NCBI RefSeq assembly: GCF_000176175.1
Contig: NZ_ACZP01000014.1
Location: forward strand, 496,001-560,000
Source: Vibrio furnissii CIP 102972
Lineage (GTDB): Bacteria > Pseudomonadota > Gammaproteobacteria > Enterobacterales > Vibrionaceae
Direction: 5' to 3'
Length of the DNA: 64,000 bases
Below, one piece after another: positions 43,911-52,263 of this stretch. The position numbers were made by a program, and so were the translations under genes. The notes below the pieces were generated by a model, which was not told the DNA's origin, did no database searches, and saw only the letters and a list, made by a program, of their open reading frames with translations. Positions within the stretch are counted from its first letter, which is position 1. The number at the start of each line of letters is the position of its first letter.

Positions 43911-45005
43911 GTGTTTAACCATAAACTCAAGCGCGAGCTTGCAGACATGCGCCGTCAGCAGACGGAAACACATGAACAACATCAACGAGAGATACAGGAT
44001 TTAGTCGACCAACTGGCGCAAAAAGAGCGCGAGATTTGCAATCTCCAACAGAGCGACCAAACCACCAACGCAGTCATCCGTGCGCAACTGCGCGGCGGTG
44101 CCATGCTGGAAGCGATTCGCACTGGGCTGGCGCGCAGCGCCGAAGAGATGGAACAGGAATTGAATGAACTGCATCAGTTGGATGACATGTTTGCCCAAAC
44201 GCAATCGGCCTTGAGCCGCCTGTCTGAACGGGCGACGCGCATCAATCAACAAGCGATCAGCAACATGGAAGCTGCCGCCATTCTCGATACCACGGCGTCG
44301 TCCATCGGCCAACTCATAAATGCAATTCAAGAGATTTCTGCACAAACCAACCTGTTGGCGTTGAATGCCGCCATTGAATCGGCACGTGCTGGCGAAGCCG
44401 GACGGGGGTTTGCTGTGGTCGCCGATGAAGTTCGCGCGTTGGCGGGCAAAGCGCACCACGCTAGCGATCAAATTGAACACTTGGTGAAACAGGTGATCAC
44501 GCAGACTTCCGACATCAAAGCATCCATCAACAGCAACCAAACGTATTCGTTGGAAGTGGCAACCTCCTCGGAGCAAATTGAGCAGGTGGTGAATGCGGTA
44601 CTGGCGAAATCACAGCACATGCAAGAGGTGATTCGCATCGCGACCGCACGTTCCTTCCTCGATACCGTGAAAATTGATCACGCGGTGTGGAAAAACCACA
44701 TCTACCAACACATTGAGCAGCAAGCGTTCGACAGCAGCGTCAATGCGCACACCGAATGCCGTTTGGGTCAATGGTACTTTAAAGGCAACGGCGCCAAGCT
44801 TTACAGCCACTTGCATCACTTTGCCCGATTGAAGGAGCCGCATCAGCGCGTGCACGACGCTGGCAAAGAAGCGCTGTTGGCCGGACAGCAGCAGAACCTG
44901 AATCAGTTGGTGGATGAACTACAAGCGATGGAAAGCGCCAGTGAACAGGTGGTGGAAACCATCGATCATTTGATGCGAGAAGTGATACTCGATCAACCGG
45001 CCTAA
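43911..45005 (+). CDS. Soluble methyl-accepting chemotaxis-type protein with C-terminal CZB domain
   Basis: A 364-residue cytoplasmic receptor. A long coiled coil (residues about 5-70) leads into a short MCP signalling region with the hairpin-tip-like [20 protein letters not shown] and [20 protein letters not shown]. The C-terminal CZB zinc-binding domain has [25 protein letters not shown] and [10 protein letters not shown], giving the His-Cys-His-His ligands. The frame runs back to 43764, but the GTG at 43911 follows GGGAGG and gives [10 protein letters not shown]. There is no membrane segment. CZB receptors sense zinc or hypochlorite; the ligand here is inferred. Confidence 0.88.
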   Translation: MFNHKLKRELADMRRQQTETHEQHQREIQDLVDQLAQKEREICNLQQSDQTTNAVIRAQLRGGAMLEAIRTGLARSAEEMEQELNELHQLDDMFAQTQSALSRLSERATRINQQAISNMEAAAILDTTASSIGQLINAIQEISAQTNLLALNAAIESARAGEAGRGFAVVADEVRALAGKAHHASDQIEHLVKQVITQTSDIKASINSNQTYSLEVATSSEQIEQVVNAVLAKSQHMQEVIRIATARSFLDTVKIDHAVWKNHIYQHIEQQAFDSSVNAHTECRLGQWYFKGNGAKLYSHLHHFARLKEPHQRVHDAGKEALLAGQQQNLNQLVDELQAMESASEQVVETIDHLMREVILDQPA

Positions 45006-45007
45006 AA

Positions 45008-45025
45008 AAGCCCCGGACGGGGCTT
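45008..45025. terminator. Short terminator hairpin between convergent genes
   Basis: Stem AAGCCCC-GGAC-GGGGCTT, A-rich on the left so it would suit the minus-strand gene as well as the CZB gene. Confidence 0.75.
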
Positions 45026-45030
45026 CGTGT

Positions 45031-45501
45031 TTATTGGGCGCTGGAGAGTTGCAGGCTTTGCAGCGCATCACTCACCATCAGGTGATCGTCGATTTGAGCC
45101 AAACCCGAGACCGTCACCGCCCCCACCAATCCCGACCCGGCAATTCGAATCGGAAACGAGCCGCCATGAGCGCAATATGCCGCCGCATCAATGTGCGGCT
45201 GCGTCTCAAATTCGCGCTGTTTTTGCGCGTTGTACAGCGACAGATAGTAAGAACTGCGGCCATAACGCAGCACCGAATTGCGTTTGCGGCGCATCCAATC
45301 AAGATGATCCGCGCACGTGCCCGGCATAGCGTATTGGAACAGCGTTTGGCCAAAACCATACACTTCAATCGCCACCGCAACTTGCTGGCTTTCCGCCATC
45401 TGCTTGAGCGTGCAGCCCAATTGCCACGCCACATCGTGGTTAAAATGGCTCAGTTGCAACGCCTCTTCTTGCTGCGCAATCTCGGCCAGTGTCAGGCTCA
45501 T
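45031..45501 (-). CDS. HbpS/GlcG-like small protein (UPF0303, heme-degrading-domain annotation)
   Basis: A 156-residue cytoplasmic protein of the UPF0303/YBR137W-like family, often labelled heme-degrading domain. Visible family segments are YGRSSYYLSLYNAQ, YCAHGGSFPIRIAGSG and VGAVTVSGLAQIDDH. The ATG overlaps the stop of the upstream oxidoreductase gene by four bases, so it is the third gene of a DeoR-oxidoreductase-UPF0303 operon. A sugar-related role is suggested only by the company. Confidence 0.82.
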   Translation of the reverse strand: MSLTLAEIAQQEEALQLSHFNHDVAWQLGCTLKQMAESQQVAVAIEVYGFGQTLFQYAMPGTCADHLDWMRRKRNSVLRYGRSSYYLSLYNAQKQREFETQPHIDAAAYCAHGGSFPIRIAGSGLVGAVTVSGLAQIDDHLMVSDALQSLQLSSAQ

Positions 45502-46538
45502 AAGTTCACCTGCAACGTTTGACCCGTTTTACTGCTCTCCAGCGCCATTTCAATCAGCGCGATGTTTTGCAGTGCCTGCTCTGGCGGCACCGGGTTGGCC
45601 GTGCCGAGACGAATCGCATCCGCTACGCCTTTGAAATAGAGCTGATAGCCGCCCAGTTCGGTCGCAATGGTTTCTGATCCCGTTTCGCTGTGTAGCTGAC
45701 CATACAACGACGCTTCTTCCTGCGACCATTGCGGGCTGTCTGGTTGCTTGCCTTCTTTGAGGTAGGTTTCCTGTGGATCGAGGCCGTATTTCTCATACTT
45801 CGCCAGGCTGCCTAGCACTTTGTAGCGCAGGTTCGGCTCTGGGCTGTAAAGGTTTGAATGCAGGTGCACCAAATGATTTGGATAGTGCAGGATCAGGTTG
45901 TAGTAATCGATGGTGGTCGCGCCCGGGCGCATCATGCGGCACTGCGCATTGATCGCCTGTGGCACCCCAAACAGCGCCAGCGCTTGGTCCAGCAGGTGCG
46001 GCGCCAAATCAAACAAAATACCGCCGCCATCTTGCGCCAGTTCACGCCAGCGCTGACGAATTTGTGGACGGTAGCGGTCGAAGTGGGATTCAAACAGTTT
46101 GATGTCGCCCAAACGCCCTTCCGCCATCAGCTTTTGCAGAGTGAGGAAATCGCCATCCCAACGACGGTTATGAAACACGCTCAGCGTGAGACCTTTTTCC
46201 GCCGCCAACGCAATCAGCGCTTCGCCATCTTCAATACGGGTCACGAACGGCTTTTCAACGATCACGTGCTTGCCATTTTGCAGCGCGCGTTTGGCCAGCG
46301 GGTAATGCACATCGTTCGGCGCGGTGATGATCACCAGCTCCGCATCGCTGTTGTCCAGCAGGTCATTTGCATCACCAAACCATTGCGCGCTTGGCCAATC
46401 GGCCGCGACTGCCACTTGCTGGCTGGAACTGATCGCACTCAGCGTCAGCTCAGGCAGCGCGTTGATGAAAGGCAAGTGAAAGGTTTTCGCCGAATAGCCG
46501 TAGCCAATCACGGCGGTTTTTACCGGAGCGTAAGTCAT
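45498..46538 (-). CDS. ydgJ: Gfo/Idh/MocA-family oxidoreductase (YdgJ-like)
   Basis: A 346-residue NAD(P)-dependent sugar/polyol dehydrogenase, same length as E. coli YdgJ and colinear with it. Rossmann start VIGYGYSAKTFHLPFINAL, NDVHYPLAKRAL, the catalytic Lys in VEKPFVT, SVFHNRRWDGDFLTLQKL and LAPHLLDQALALFG. The start was reset from 46595 to ATG 46538, which has AAGGAC upstream. It lies two bases after the DeoR-type stop, and its 3' end overlaps the next gene. Confidence 0.92.
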   Translation of the reverse strand: MTYAPVKTAVIGYGYSAKTFHLPFINALPELTLSAISSSQQVAVAADWPSAQWFGDANDLLDNSDAELVIITAPNDVHYPLAKRALQNGKHVIVEKPFVTRIEDGEALIALAAEKGLTLSVFHNRRWDGDFLTLQKLMAEGRLGDIKLFESHFDRYRPQIRQRWRELAQDGGGILFDLAPHLLDQALALFGVPQAINAQCRMMRPGATTIDYYNLILHYPNHLVHLHSNLYSPEPNLRYKVLGSLAKYEKYGLDPQETYLKEGKQPDSPQWSQEEASLYGQLHSETGSETIATELGGYQLYFKGVADAIRLGTANPVPPEQALQNIALIEMALESSKTGQTLQVNL

Positions 46539-46539
46539 A

Positions 46540-47307
46540 TCAAAACTGTCCTTCTGGTGCGGTCGCCACAACACACTGAATGTCGTGACGGTCAAATAAT
46601 TCTTGCAGTGCTGGCGCGGGTGGCGCGTCGGTGATCACCATGTCGATCGCCGCCACATCACACACGTGATGAAAATTCTCGGTGCCCATTTTGCGCTGTT
46701 CACACACCAAAATGATCTGCTGCGCTTGCGCCATCATCGCGCGTTTCATCGACGCTTCTTGTTCATAATTGGTGGTCAAGCCGCGCTCAGACAGGGCGCA
46801 CACGCCAATAAATGCCTTGTTGACATGATAGCCTGCCATTTGCTGCTCGGCCTGCGGGCCCAAAATGGCGCGGCTGTACGGATCAAAATGGCCGCCCAAC
46901 AAATGGACTGTATACGAAGCCCCCTCTTCAACCTGAGCCAGCGTGTTGACTGAGTTGGTGACGATGGTCGCGGGGGCGGCCAGATAACCGGGGACGAGCG
47001 CCAACGTGGTGCTGGTATCGAGCACAATGTAATCCTGCACATCCACCATCGATGCCACGCACTGCGCCAACGCATGCTTGCTCGCGCTGACGGTTTTGGC
47101 CGCAAACGGTTCGCTTTTCGGCGACACTGGCGCCAGCATCGCACCGCCTCGAATGCGCTGAATGCCCGGCAACTGGGTAAGCTTCACCAGATCGCGTCGC
47201 GCGGAATCACGCGACACCCCAAACTGATCACAGATGTCGGTCAGGGTCATTTTCCCCTGCTGCTTGATCAGCATTTGTAAGTGAATCAGGCGCTCTTCTT
47301 GGGTCAT
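46540..47307 (-). CDS. DeoR-family transcriptional regulator
   Basis: A 255-residue DeoR/GlpR repressor: N-terminal helix-turn-helix (RLIHLQMLIKQQGKMTLTDI; FGVSRDSARRDLVKL) and C-terminal sugar-phosphate sensor (DYIVLDTSTTLALVPGYL; TNSVNTLAQV; KAFIGVCALSERGLTTN). First gene of the operon with the YdgJ-like oxidoreductase, which it presumably controls in response to a phosphorylated sugar or polyol. Confidence 0.93.
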   Translation of the reverse strand: MTQEERLIHLQMLIKQQGKMTLTDICDQFGVSRDSARRDLVKLTQLPGIQRIRGGAMLAPVSPKSEPFAAKTVSASKHALAQCVASMVDVQDYIVLDTSTTLALVPGYLAAPATIVTNSVNTLAQVEEGASYTVHLLGGHFDPYSRAILGPQAEQQMAGYHVNKAFIGVCALSERGLTTNYEQEASMKRAMMAQAQQIILVCEQRKMGTENFHHVCDVAAIDMVITDAPPAPALQELFDRHDIQCVVATAPEGQF

Positions 47308-47416
47308 AAACTTAAAATCACGTAAGCAGTTTTAATGCATTATGCCGCATTGACCCCTGATGTCACGTAAAAGATCGCACGCAGCATTGAAAAATCCGCA
47401 ATACGCAGACACAAAA

Positions 47417-47443
47417 AAAGCCAGTCCGATTCGAACTGGCTTT
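47417..47443 (-). terminator. Terminator after the BCCT transporter gene
   Basis: Stem AAAGCCAGT / ACTGGCTTT. On the minus strand it is followed by TTTTTTTG, about 45 bases past the transporter stop. Confidence 0.9.
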
Positions 47444-47486
47444 GCGATCAAAGGGCTGCGAATCGTCGAATTCGCAAATCGTGGAT

Positions 47487-49394
47487 TTAGGCTTGTGCTT
47501 GCGCAGATTCCGCCTGACGCTCACGCAAAAGCTCGTTGAACTCAATCCGCGCCTGCTGCGCGCTTTCAGACGCCTGCAATTTGTATTGTTTGATGGCCAT
47601 CATCTCATCCGTCAATTGCTGCAACCGATCGAGGTCGTCCTGTGAGGTCGATTCCGGCTCCAGTCCCTGCTCTTTATTGGCTAACGCTTGAGAGCGCAGC
47701 AGTTTCTGGATGGCCCAAATCTCGGTGCGTTTTTCGCGCTCCTGATCCGCAGCATTAACCGCTTCGGCTTTGAGCTTTTCAAAGCGAGCCAATGCAATCC
47801 CTTCGCGCGACCAAGGATCGATTTCCGGCAACTCTTCAATGTTGATCACCGGATCCTCATACCCTTCCTGATGCATCAAATCGAGGTTCGCCGCACGAAT
47901 ACCCGACATCATCAACATCACCGCAATCACCAACAGCGGCAGGCCGCCGACGATTGCCGCGGTTTGCAGCGTCGCCAGTCCGCCCATGAACATCAACACC
48001 GACGGCATCACCGACAGCGTAAAGGCCCAGAACAAACGGTTCCAACGCATCGGCTCTTCTTCAACGTTGTTTTGCACCACTGCCGCGAGAATGTAGGAGA
48101 TGGAGTCAAACGTGGTCGCCGTAAAAATGATGCACAGCACCGTAAAGACCGCAATCACCACCGTGCTGAAAGGCAGTTGTTCCAAAATACTGAAAATTGC
48201 CGCCGTTGGACCGGCTTCATTGAGGATCGCCACCACATCCAACTGCCCCGACAACTGCAACGATAAGCCGTAGTTACCCAGTACAATGAAGTACATCGCG
48301 CAGCCTGCCGAGCCATAGAAAATCGACCCCGTCACCATCTGTTTGATGGTGCGACCGCGCGAAATCTTGGCCACAAACAGGCCCATGCTTGGCGCGTACA
48401 CCAACCACCACGCCCAGTAGAAAATGGTCCAATGTTGCGGGAAGTGCGTGTCTTCAAACGTGCCGTAACCACCAAACGGTTCCGCCCACGTGGCCATGGA
48501 GAAGAAATTACTCAGCATGCGGCCCACAGAATCCAGGCCGGTTTCCAGCATGAAAATGGTCGGCCCGGCCACCAACACAAAGGCCAGCAACGCCATCGCG
48601 CCCCAGAAGTTGATGTTACTCAGCACCTTGATGCCGCCATCCATCCCCTTGTACGACGAGTAAGCAAAGATCACCGTACACAACATCAACACGCCAATTT
48701 GCGACATGGTGGTCGCCGGAATGCCAAACAAGTAACTGATGCCTTCGTTGATCAGCGGGGCCGCCAAACCGAGTGTGGTCGCAGCACCGCCCAACAAGCC
48801 AAAGATAAACAGAATGTCGATGACTTTACCGGTTTTCCCAAAGCTGCGCGCTTCACCGATGATCGGCATCAGCGCCGCCGAGACTTTCAGCACCGGCTGC
48901 TTTCGCACGTAGAAGAAGTACGCAATCGGCACCGCCGGAATCAGGTAAATTGCCCACGCAATCGGCCCCCAGTGGAAGATCCCATACGTGGCCGCCCAGC
49001 GAATCGCCGCTTCGCTGCCGGGTTCGAGCTGGAACGGTGGCGCCATGTAGTAATACGCCCACTCAATCATGCCCCAGTACAAAATACTGGCGCCGATCCC
49101 GCCACAAAACAGCATCGCCGCCCACGACGCCGTGCCGTATTCGGGCTTTTCATCTGCATCACCGAGCTTGATTTGCCCAATGTCACTGAAGATGATGTAA
49201 ATCATGAAGAAGATGGCGCCAAGGCCTAAGGAGAGATAGAGAAAACCGAGCTTGTCGGTCATAAAGGTTTTGGCGACGGCAATCCAATCTGCGCCTTCTG
49301 CTGGCCATAACGCCAGTGGCACGACCACCAGAAACAGCAGGCCAAGCGCGCCAAAAAACGTGGGTTTGTCGATCAATTCGAAATATTTTTTCAT
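47487..49394 (-). CDS. BCCT-family transporter (CaiT-like) with long cytoplasmic C-terminal tail
   Basis: A 635-residue transporter with about twelve helices between residues 12 and 510. The third-helix region ILYWGMIEWAYYYMAPPF and following HWGPIAWAIYLIPAV resemble carnitine/butyrobetaine carrier CaiT more than the GMGIG form of betaine carriers. The last 120 residues are hydrophilic and probably coiled coil (FEKLKAEAVNAADQEREK onwards), unusually long; C-terminal tails sense osmotic state in BetP. ATG 49394 was preferred to the GTG at 49403. Substrate is a quaternary amine or sulfonium compound, by family. Confidence 0.92.
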   Translation of the reverse strand: MKKYFELIDKPTFFGALGLLFLVVVPLALWPAEGADWIAVAKTFMTDKLGFLYLSLGLGAIFFMIYIIFSDIGQIKLGDADEKPEYGTASWAAMLFCGGIGASILYWGMIEWAYYYMAPPFQLEPGSEAAIRWAATYGIFHWGPIAWAIYLIPAVPIAYFFYVRKQPVLKVSAALMPIIGEARSFGKTGKVIDILFIFGLLGGAATTLGLAAPLINEGISYLFGIPATTMSQIGVLMLCTVIFAYSSYKGMDGGIKVLSNINFWGAMALLAFVLVAGPTIFMLETGLDSVGRMLSNFFSMATWAEPFGGYGTFEDTHFPQHWTIFYWAWWLVYAPSMGLFVAKISRGRTIKQMVTGSIFYGSAGCAMYFIVLGNYGLSLQLSGQLDVVAILNEAGPTAAIFSILEQLPFSTVVIAVFTVLCIIFTATTFDSISYILAAVVQNNVEEEPMRWNRLFWAFTLSVMPSVLMFMGGLATLQTAAIVGGLPLLVIAVMLMMSGIRAANLDLMHQEGYEDPVINIEELPEIDPWSREGIALARFEKLKAEAVNAADQEREKRTEIWAIQKLLRSQALANKEQGLEPESTSQDDLDRLQQLTDEMMAIKQYKLQASESAQQARIEFNELLRERQAESAQAQA

Positions 49395-49680
49395 TCCATT
49401 CACTTCGCGATGATTATCCTTTCATTGTCTTTTAACGCGTCGTGAAACAATGCACAAATGCAATCATTAATGATGAAAATCAAAAACAATTATCTTACAA
49501 AACAGATATATAAAAACAAAACCATTCAAAAATTACGTGAATAAAAACCAACGCAATCACAACAATTATCGCCCGATTTCATCCTGTCGTTGAGGCAGAA
49601 AAGATCTGACCTCGTCAGCGTGGCTCAAGCGCAGCATCAAGTGAAGCACCGCAGCAAACCCGGGAAATCCGAGACGAAAA
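49395..49680 (-). promoter_or_regulatory. Gene-free promoter region of the BCCT gene
   Basis: An AT-rich stretch of 286 bases with no open frame worth calling. It should hold the BCCT promoter on the minus strand. No distinct operator was seen. Confidence 0.4.
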
Positions 49681-49702
49681 AAAACGGCGCGAACGCCGTT
49701 TT
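49681..49702. terminator. Terminator after pncB
   Basis: Stem AAAACGGCG-CGAA-CGCCGTTTT. On the minus strand it is followed by TTTT, six bases past the pncB stop. Confidence 0.9.
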
Positions 49703-49707
49703 TCTAA

Positions 49708-51015
49708 TCATGCTGCTGCGATGTACTGCCGTTTGGCTCGCTTTTGATGTTTGAGTTCCTCAATCAGCGCATCAACATCCAACTCGATGTTGAATCGGCG
49801 TTTGAGGTTGGCCAAGAACAGCGGATCCTCACACATGGCTTTTTCAGGCTCATCGCTGATTTTAGCCACCGGACGACCATTGCATTCGGTCAGCTTAATC
49901 ACGATCGACAATGGTTGGTAAGCGATGTCTTGCTCGTTGGTCCAACCGCCCAGATCGTTGGTCAGGAACGTGCCGATGCCAAACGAAATGCGCACGCGAC
50001 CTGCGAAGTATTCACACAGATCCAGCGCTTCATCAAAGTTCAGGCCGTTGGAGAAGATAAACACTTTCGACGCGGGATCGATGCCCATATTTTGGTAGTG
50101 CGCCAACATGCGATCGCCCCATTTGAATGGGCAGCCCGAGTCGTGACGAATGCCGTCGTACGCCTTGGCAAGATGCATATTGAAGTCTTCTTGGAACGCG
50201 TCAATAGTCAGCGTGTCTGTGGGCGCAATTGACAATTGACCGTCGAACGCTTTCAGCCATTGCTCCAACGCCACACGCTGTGAATCACGCACATTAACCA
50301 GCGCCTGATGCCCCATAAACCATTCATGGGCAATGGTGCCAATCGGCTTCAGATCAAACTCGCGCGCAAAATGGTAGTTGCTGGTGCCCAGCAACAGCTC
50401 AGGCATTTCTTGCGCCAAATACGCCATCACATCCCGTTGCACTTGGCTGGAGAAACGGCGACGAGTACCCATTTCGGTGAGCGAGAAATTGGTGATGCCT
50501 CGCTTTGCAATGTCTGCTTTGAGCTTTTGCACTTTTTCCGCCAGCACTTGCAATGGCAGTTCCGCAGGCACCTGCGCCCAGCGGCGGCGGTTGCGCACTT
50601 CAGACACAATCGACATCACGATGGTTTCGTACAAAATGGTATCGCGCCAGCTGCCTTGAATCCCAATGCGCAGCTGATGTTTGCCATCTTGTTTGATCAC
50701 GCCAAACTCGACCTGACGATCCGGCTGAAAATGGAAGTAGCGTAATGCTTGCAAAAATGAGGTTTTCAGATGCGGAGAGCTTTGTTTCAGATACACAATG
50801 TCGGCATCCGAGAAACGCAGGGATGCCAAATGACGAATCTCATCGCGCACTTCTTCCAACAGCTCGCTCACATCCTCATCACTGCGTACGATCAGTTCGT
50901 AACGCACCTGCGCGTCTGGATAGAGGGAGTGGATCGCCTGCATCATATTGATTTTATAGGCATCGAGATCCAACAAACTGCGGATGATGTGTGGAGAAAA
51001 CAGGCGAGAGTTCAT
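49708..51015 (-). CDS. pncB: Nicotinate phosphoribosyltransferase
   Basis: A 435-residue enzyme converting nicotinate and PRPP to nicotinate mononucleotide in NAD salvage. Motifs: RSLLDLDAYKINMMQAIHS, LTEMGTRRRFS, TSNYHFAREFDLKPIGTIAH (active-site His), HDSGCPFKWGDR and ISFGIGTFLTNDLG. The start was reset to ATG 51015, with AAGGAAGG upstream. It is divergent from an NrtR-type NAD regulator, and the intervening 388 bases contain repeated AGTTTGTCA sites, so it is the likely target. Confidence 0.96.
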   Translation of the reverse strand: MNSRLFSPHIIRSLLDLDAYKINMMQAIHSLYPDAQVRYELIVRSDEDVSELLEEVRDEIRHLASLRFSDADIVYLKQSSPHLKTSFLQALRYFHFQPDRQVEFGVIKQDGKHQLRIGIQGSWRDTILYETIVMSIVSEVRNRRRWAQVPAELPLQVLAEKVQKLKADIAKRGITNFSLTEMGTRRRFSSQVQRDVMAYLAQEMPELLLGTSNYHFAREFDLKPIGTIAHEWFMGHQALVNVRDSQRVALEQWLKAFDGQLSIAPTDTLTIDAFQEDFNMHLAKAYDGIRHDSGCPFKWGDRMLAHYQNMGIDPASKVFIFSNGLNFDEALDLCEYFAGRVRISFGIGTFLTNDLGGWTNEQDIAYQPLSIVIKLTECNGRPVAKISDEPEKAMCEDPLFLANLKRRFNIELDVDALIEELKHQKRAKRQYIAAA

Positions 51016-51106
51016 GATGCCTTCCTTCAATTCACGACATGGGGGTTAGTCATGTTAGTAACATTGTGTTCCTAACTATTTCCGGCACATTAAATGAGCA
51101 CACGAA

Positions 51107-51129
51107 GTTTGTCAACTTTTGTGACAAAC
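51107..51129. promoter_or_regulatory. Candidate NrtR operator, GTTTGTCA-N7-TGACAAAC
   Basis: A perfect 8-base inverted repeat with 7-base spacer in the pncB-nrtR divergent region, 92-114 bases upstream of the pncB start. The same GTTTGTCA half-site recurs at 51237-51244, there without a matching right arm. No other gene is seen in 51016-51403. Confidence 0.6.
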
Positions 51130-51403
51130 CTAACAATAGTTACATATCCACAAATCAATCATGGATATTGATGCAAAACAATCAGATTCCAAGCCTTTAC
51201 AGCCGAGGAAGGCATCAACGCATTGAATAAAATTTAGTTTGTCACATTATGTTATTTACATTTGACCCAAACAGATCGCTTGCCTAGAATGAGCCCATTG
51301 TTCGTCACACAACGCACTTGCAACACGCTGGCGTGAATCACGCGCAAAACACACGACTGGCGATGAACACGAGCCAGAGATTCACTGCCGTTGGGAAAAC
51401 ACT

Positions 51404-52120
51404 ATGATCGTCACCATTGATATGATTTGCCTTCGCTTGGCCCCTTCGGGGATCCAAACCCTGCTGGTGAAGCGAAGTAATCCGAACCGACCCGACTGCG
51501 GCAAATGGGCTGTTCCGGGTGGCTTGGTGTACGATGAAGACCTGACCGCGAGCGGCGGTGAACCTGCCGATGAAGATTTCGATTCCGCACGACGCCGAAT
51601 TTGTCGCCAAAAAGTGCACACCTACCCCAACTTCATCAGCGACCCCTTGGTAGACGGGAACCCCAAACGTGACCCCGATGGCTGGAGCGTCAGCATTTCG
51701 CATTACGCGCTGCTCAACCCATCCAACGTGCAACAAATCGAAGATTTTGGCATCGACCGCAGTCGCGCTGGTTGGTTTGATCTCGAACCGCTGCTCCATG
51801 GCGACATGGCGCTGGCCTTTGACCATGTGGCGCAAATCCAACACGCGTGGAAAAAGCTGCGCGCAGCGGTGGAATATACGTCTGTGGTTCTGTTTTCGTT
51901 GGAAAAAGAGTTTCTGGTGGCCGACATCATCGAGGCTTACGCCAAGTTTGGCGTTGAAGTGAATCGCATGACGGTCAAACGTCGCCTGATTGATACGGGC
52001 GTGATAGTCAGCGCCAACAAGATTGCGGCCTCCAGCAAGGGCAAAGGCGGCAAACCGGCGACTGTTTATCGCCTGCCCAGCAATGAAGTGACCTACTTCC
52101 AAACCTGTCTGCGCGGCTAA
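51404..52120 (+). CDS. nrtR: NrtR-type Nudix-fold transcriptional regulator of NAD metabolism
   Basis: A 238-residue protein: N-terminal Nudix-like domain (TIDMICLRLAPSGIQTLLVK; KWAVPGGLVYDED) and a C-terminal winged helix (ADIIEAYAKFGVEVNRMTVK; GKGGKPATVYRLP). The Nudix box is degenerate: after GGLVYDED comes an insertion and then SARRRICRQKV in place of the catalytic REUxEExG, so it should bind but not hydrolyse its nucleotide. This is the NrtR pattern, in which ADP-ribose releases the repressor. Divergence from pncB supports it. Confidence 0.88.
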   Translation: MIVTIDMICLRLAPSGIQTLLVKRSNPNRPDCGKWAVPGGLVYDEDLTASGGEPADEDFDSARRRICRQKVHTYPNFISDPLVDGNPKRDPDGWSVSISHYALLNPSNVQQIEDFGIDRSRAGWFDLEPLLHGDMALAFDHVAQIQHAWKKLRAAVEYTSVVLFSLEKEFLVADIIEAYAKFGVEVNRMTVKRRLIDTGVIVSANKIAASSKGKGGKPATVYRLPSNEVTYFQTCLRG

Positions 52121-52263
52121 GCGCTCCGCACGCAATCGCTTGCCGTGAGTGGCTGGCTCTGATTATGATGTCAGCAAGACGACTCGCGCTTCATCACGCC
52201 CATTCCGGACGTTGCCACGTCGGCACTCAACGTCGTCCAACTTCACGAGCGTACACACAAGTT

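Noticed and set aside
45858..46634. 258-codon plus-strand frame over the ydgJ-like gene
   Set aside because: Arg/Gln/His-rich translation antisense to a gene with clear catalytic motifs.
48432..49229. 265-codon plus-strand frame over the BCCT gene
   Set aside because: His/Arg/Gln-rich antisense shadow; the minus-strand transporter is unambiguous.
51338..52135. 265-codon open frame on the minus strand
   Set aside because: It lies antisense to the well-supported nrtR gene, has no family pattern and reflects codon bias of the sense gene.
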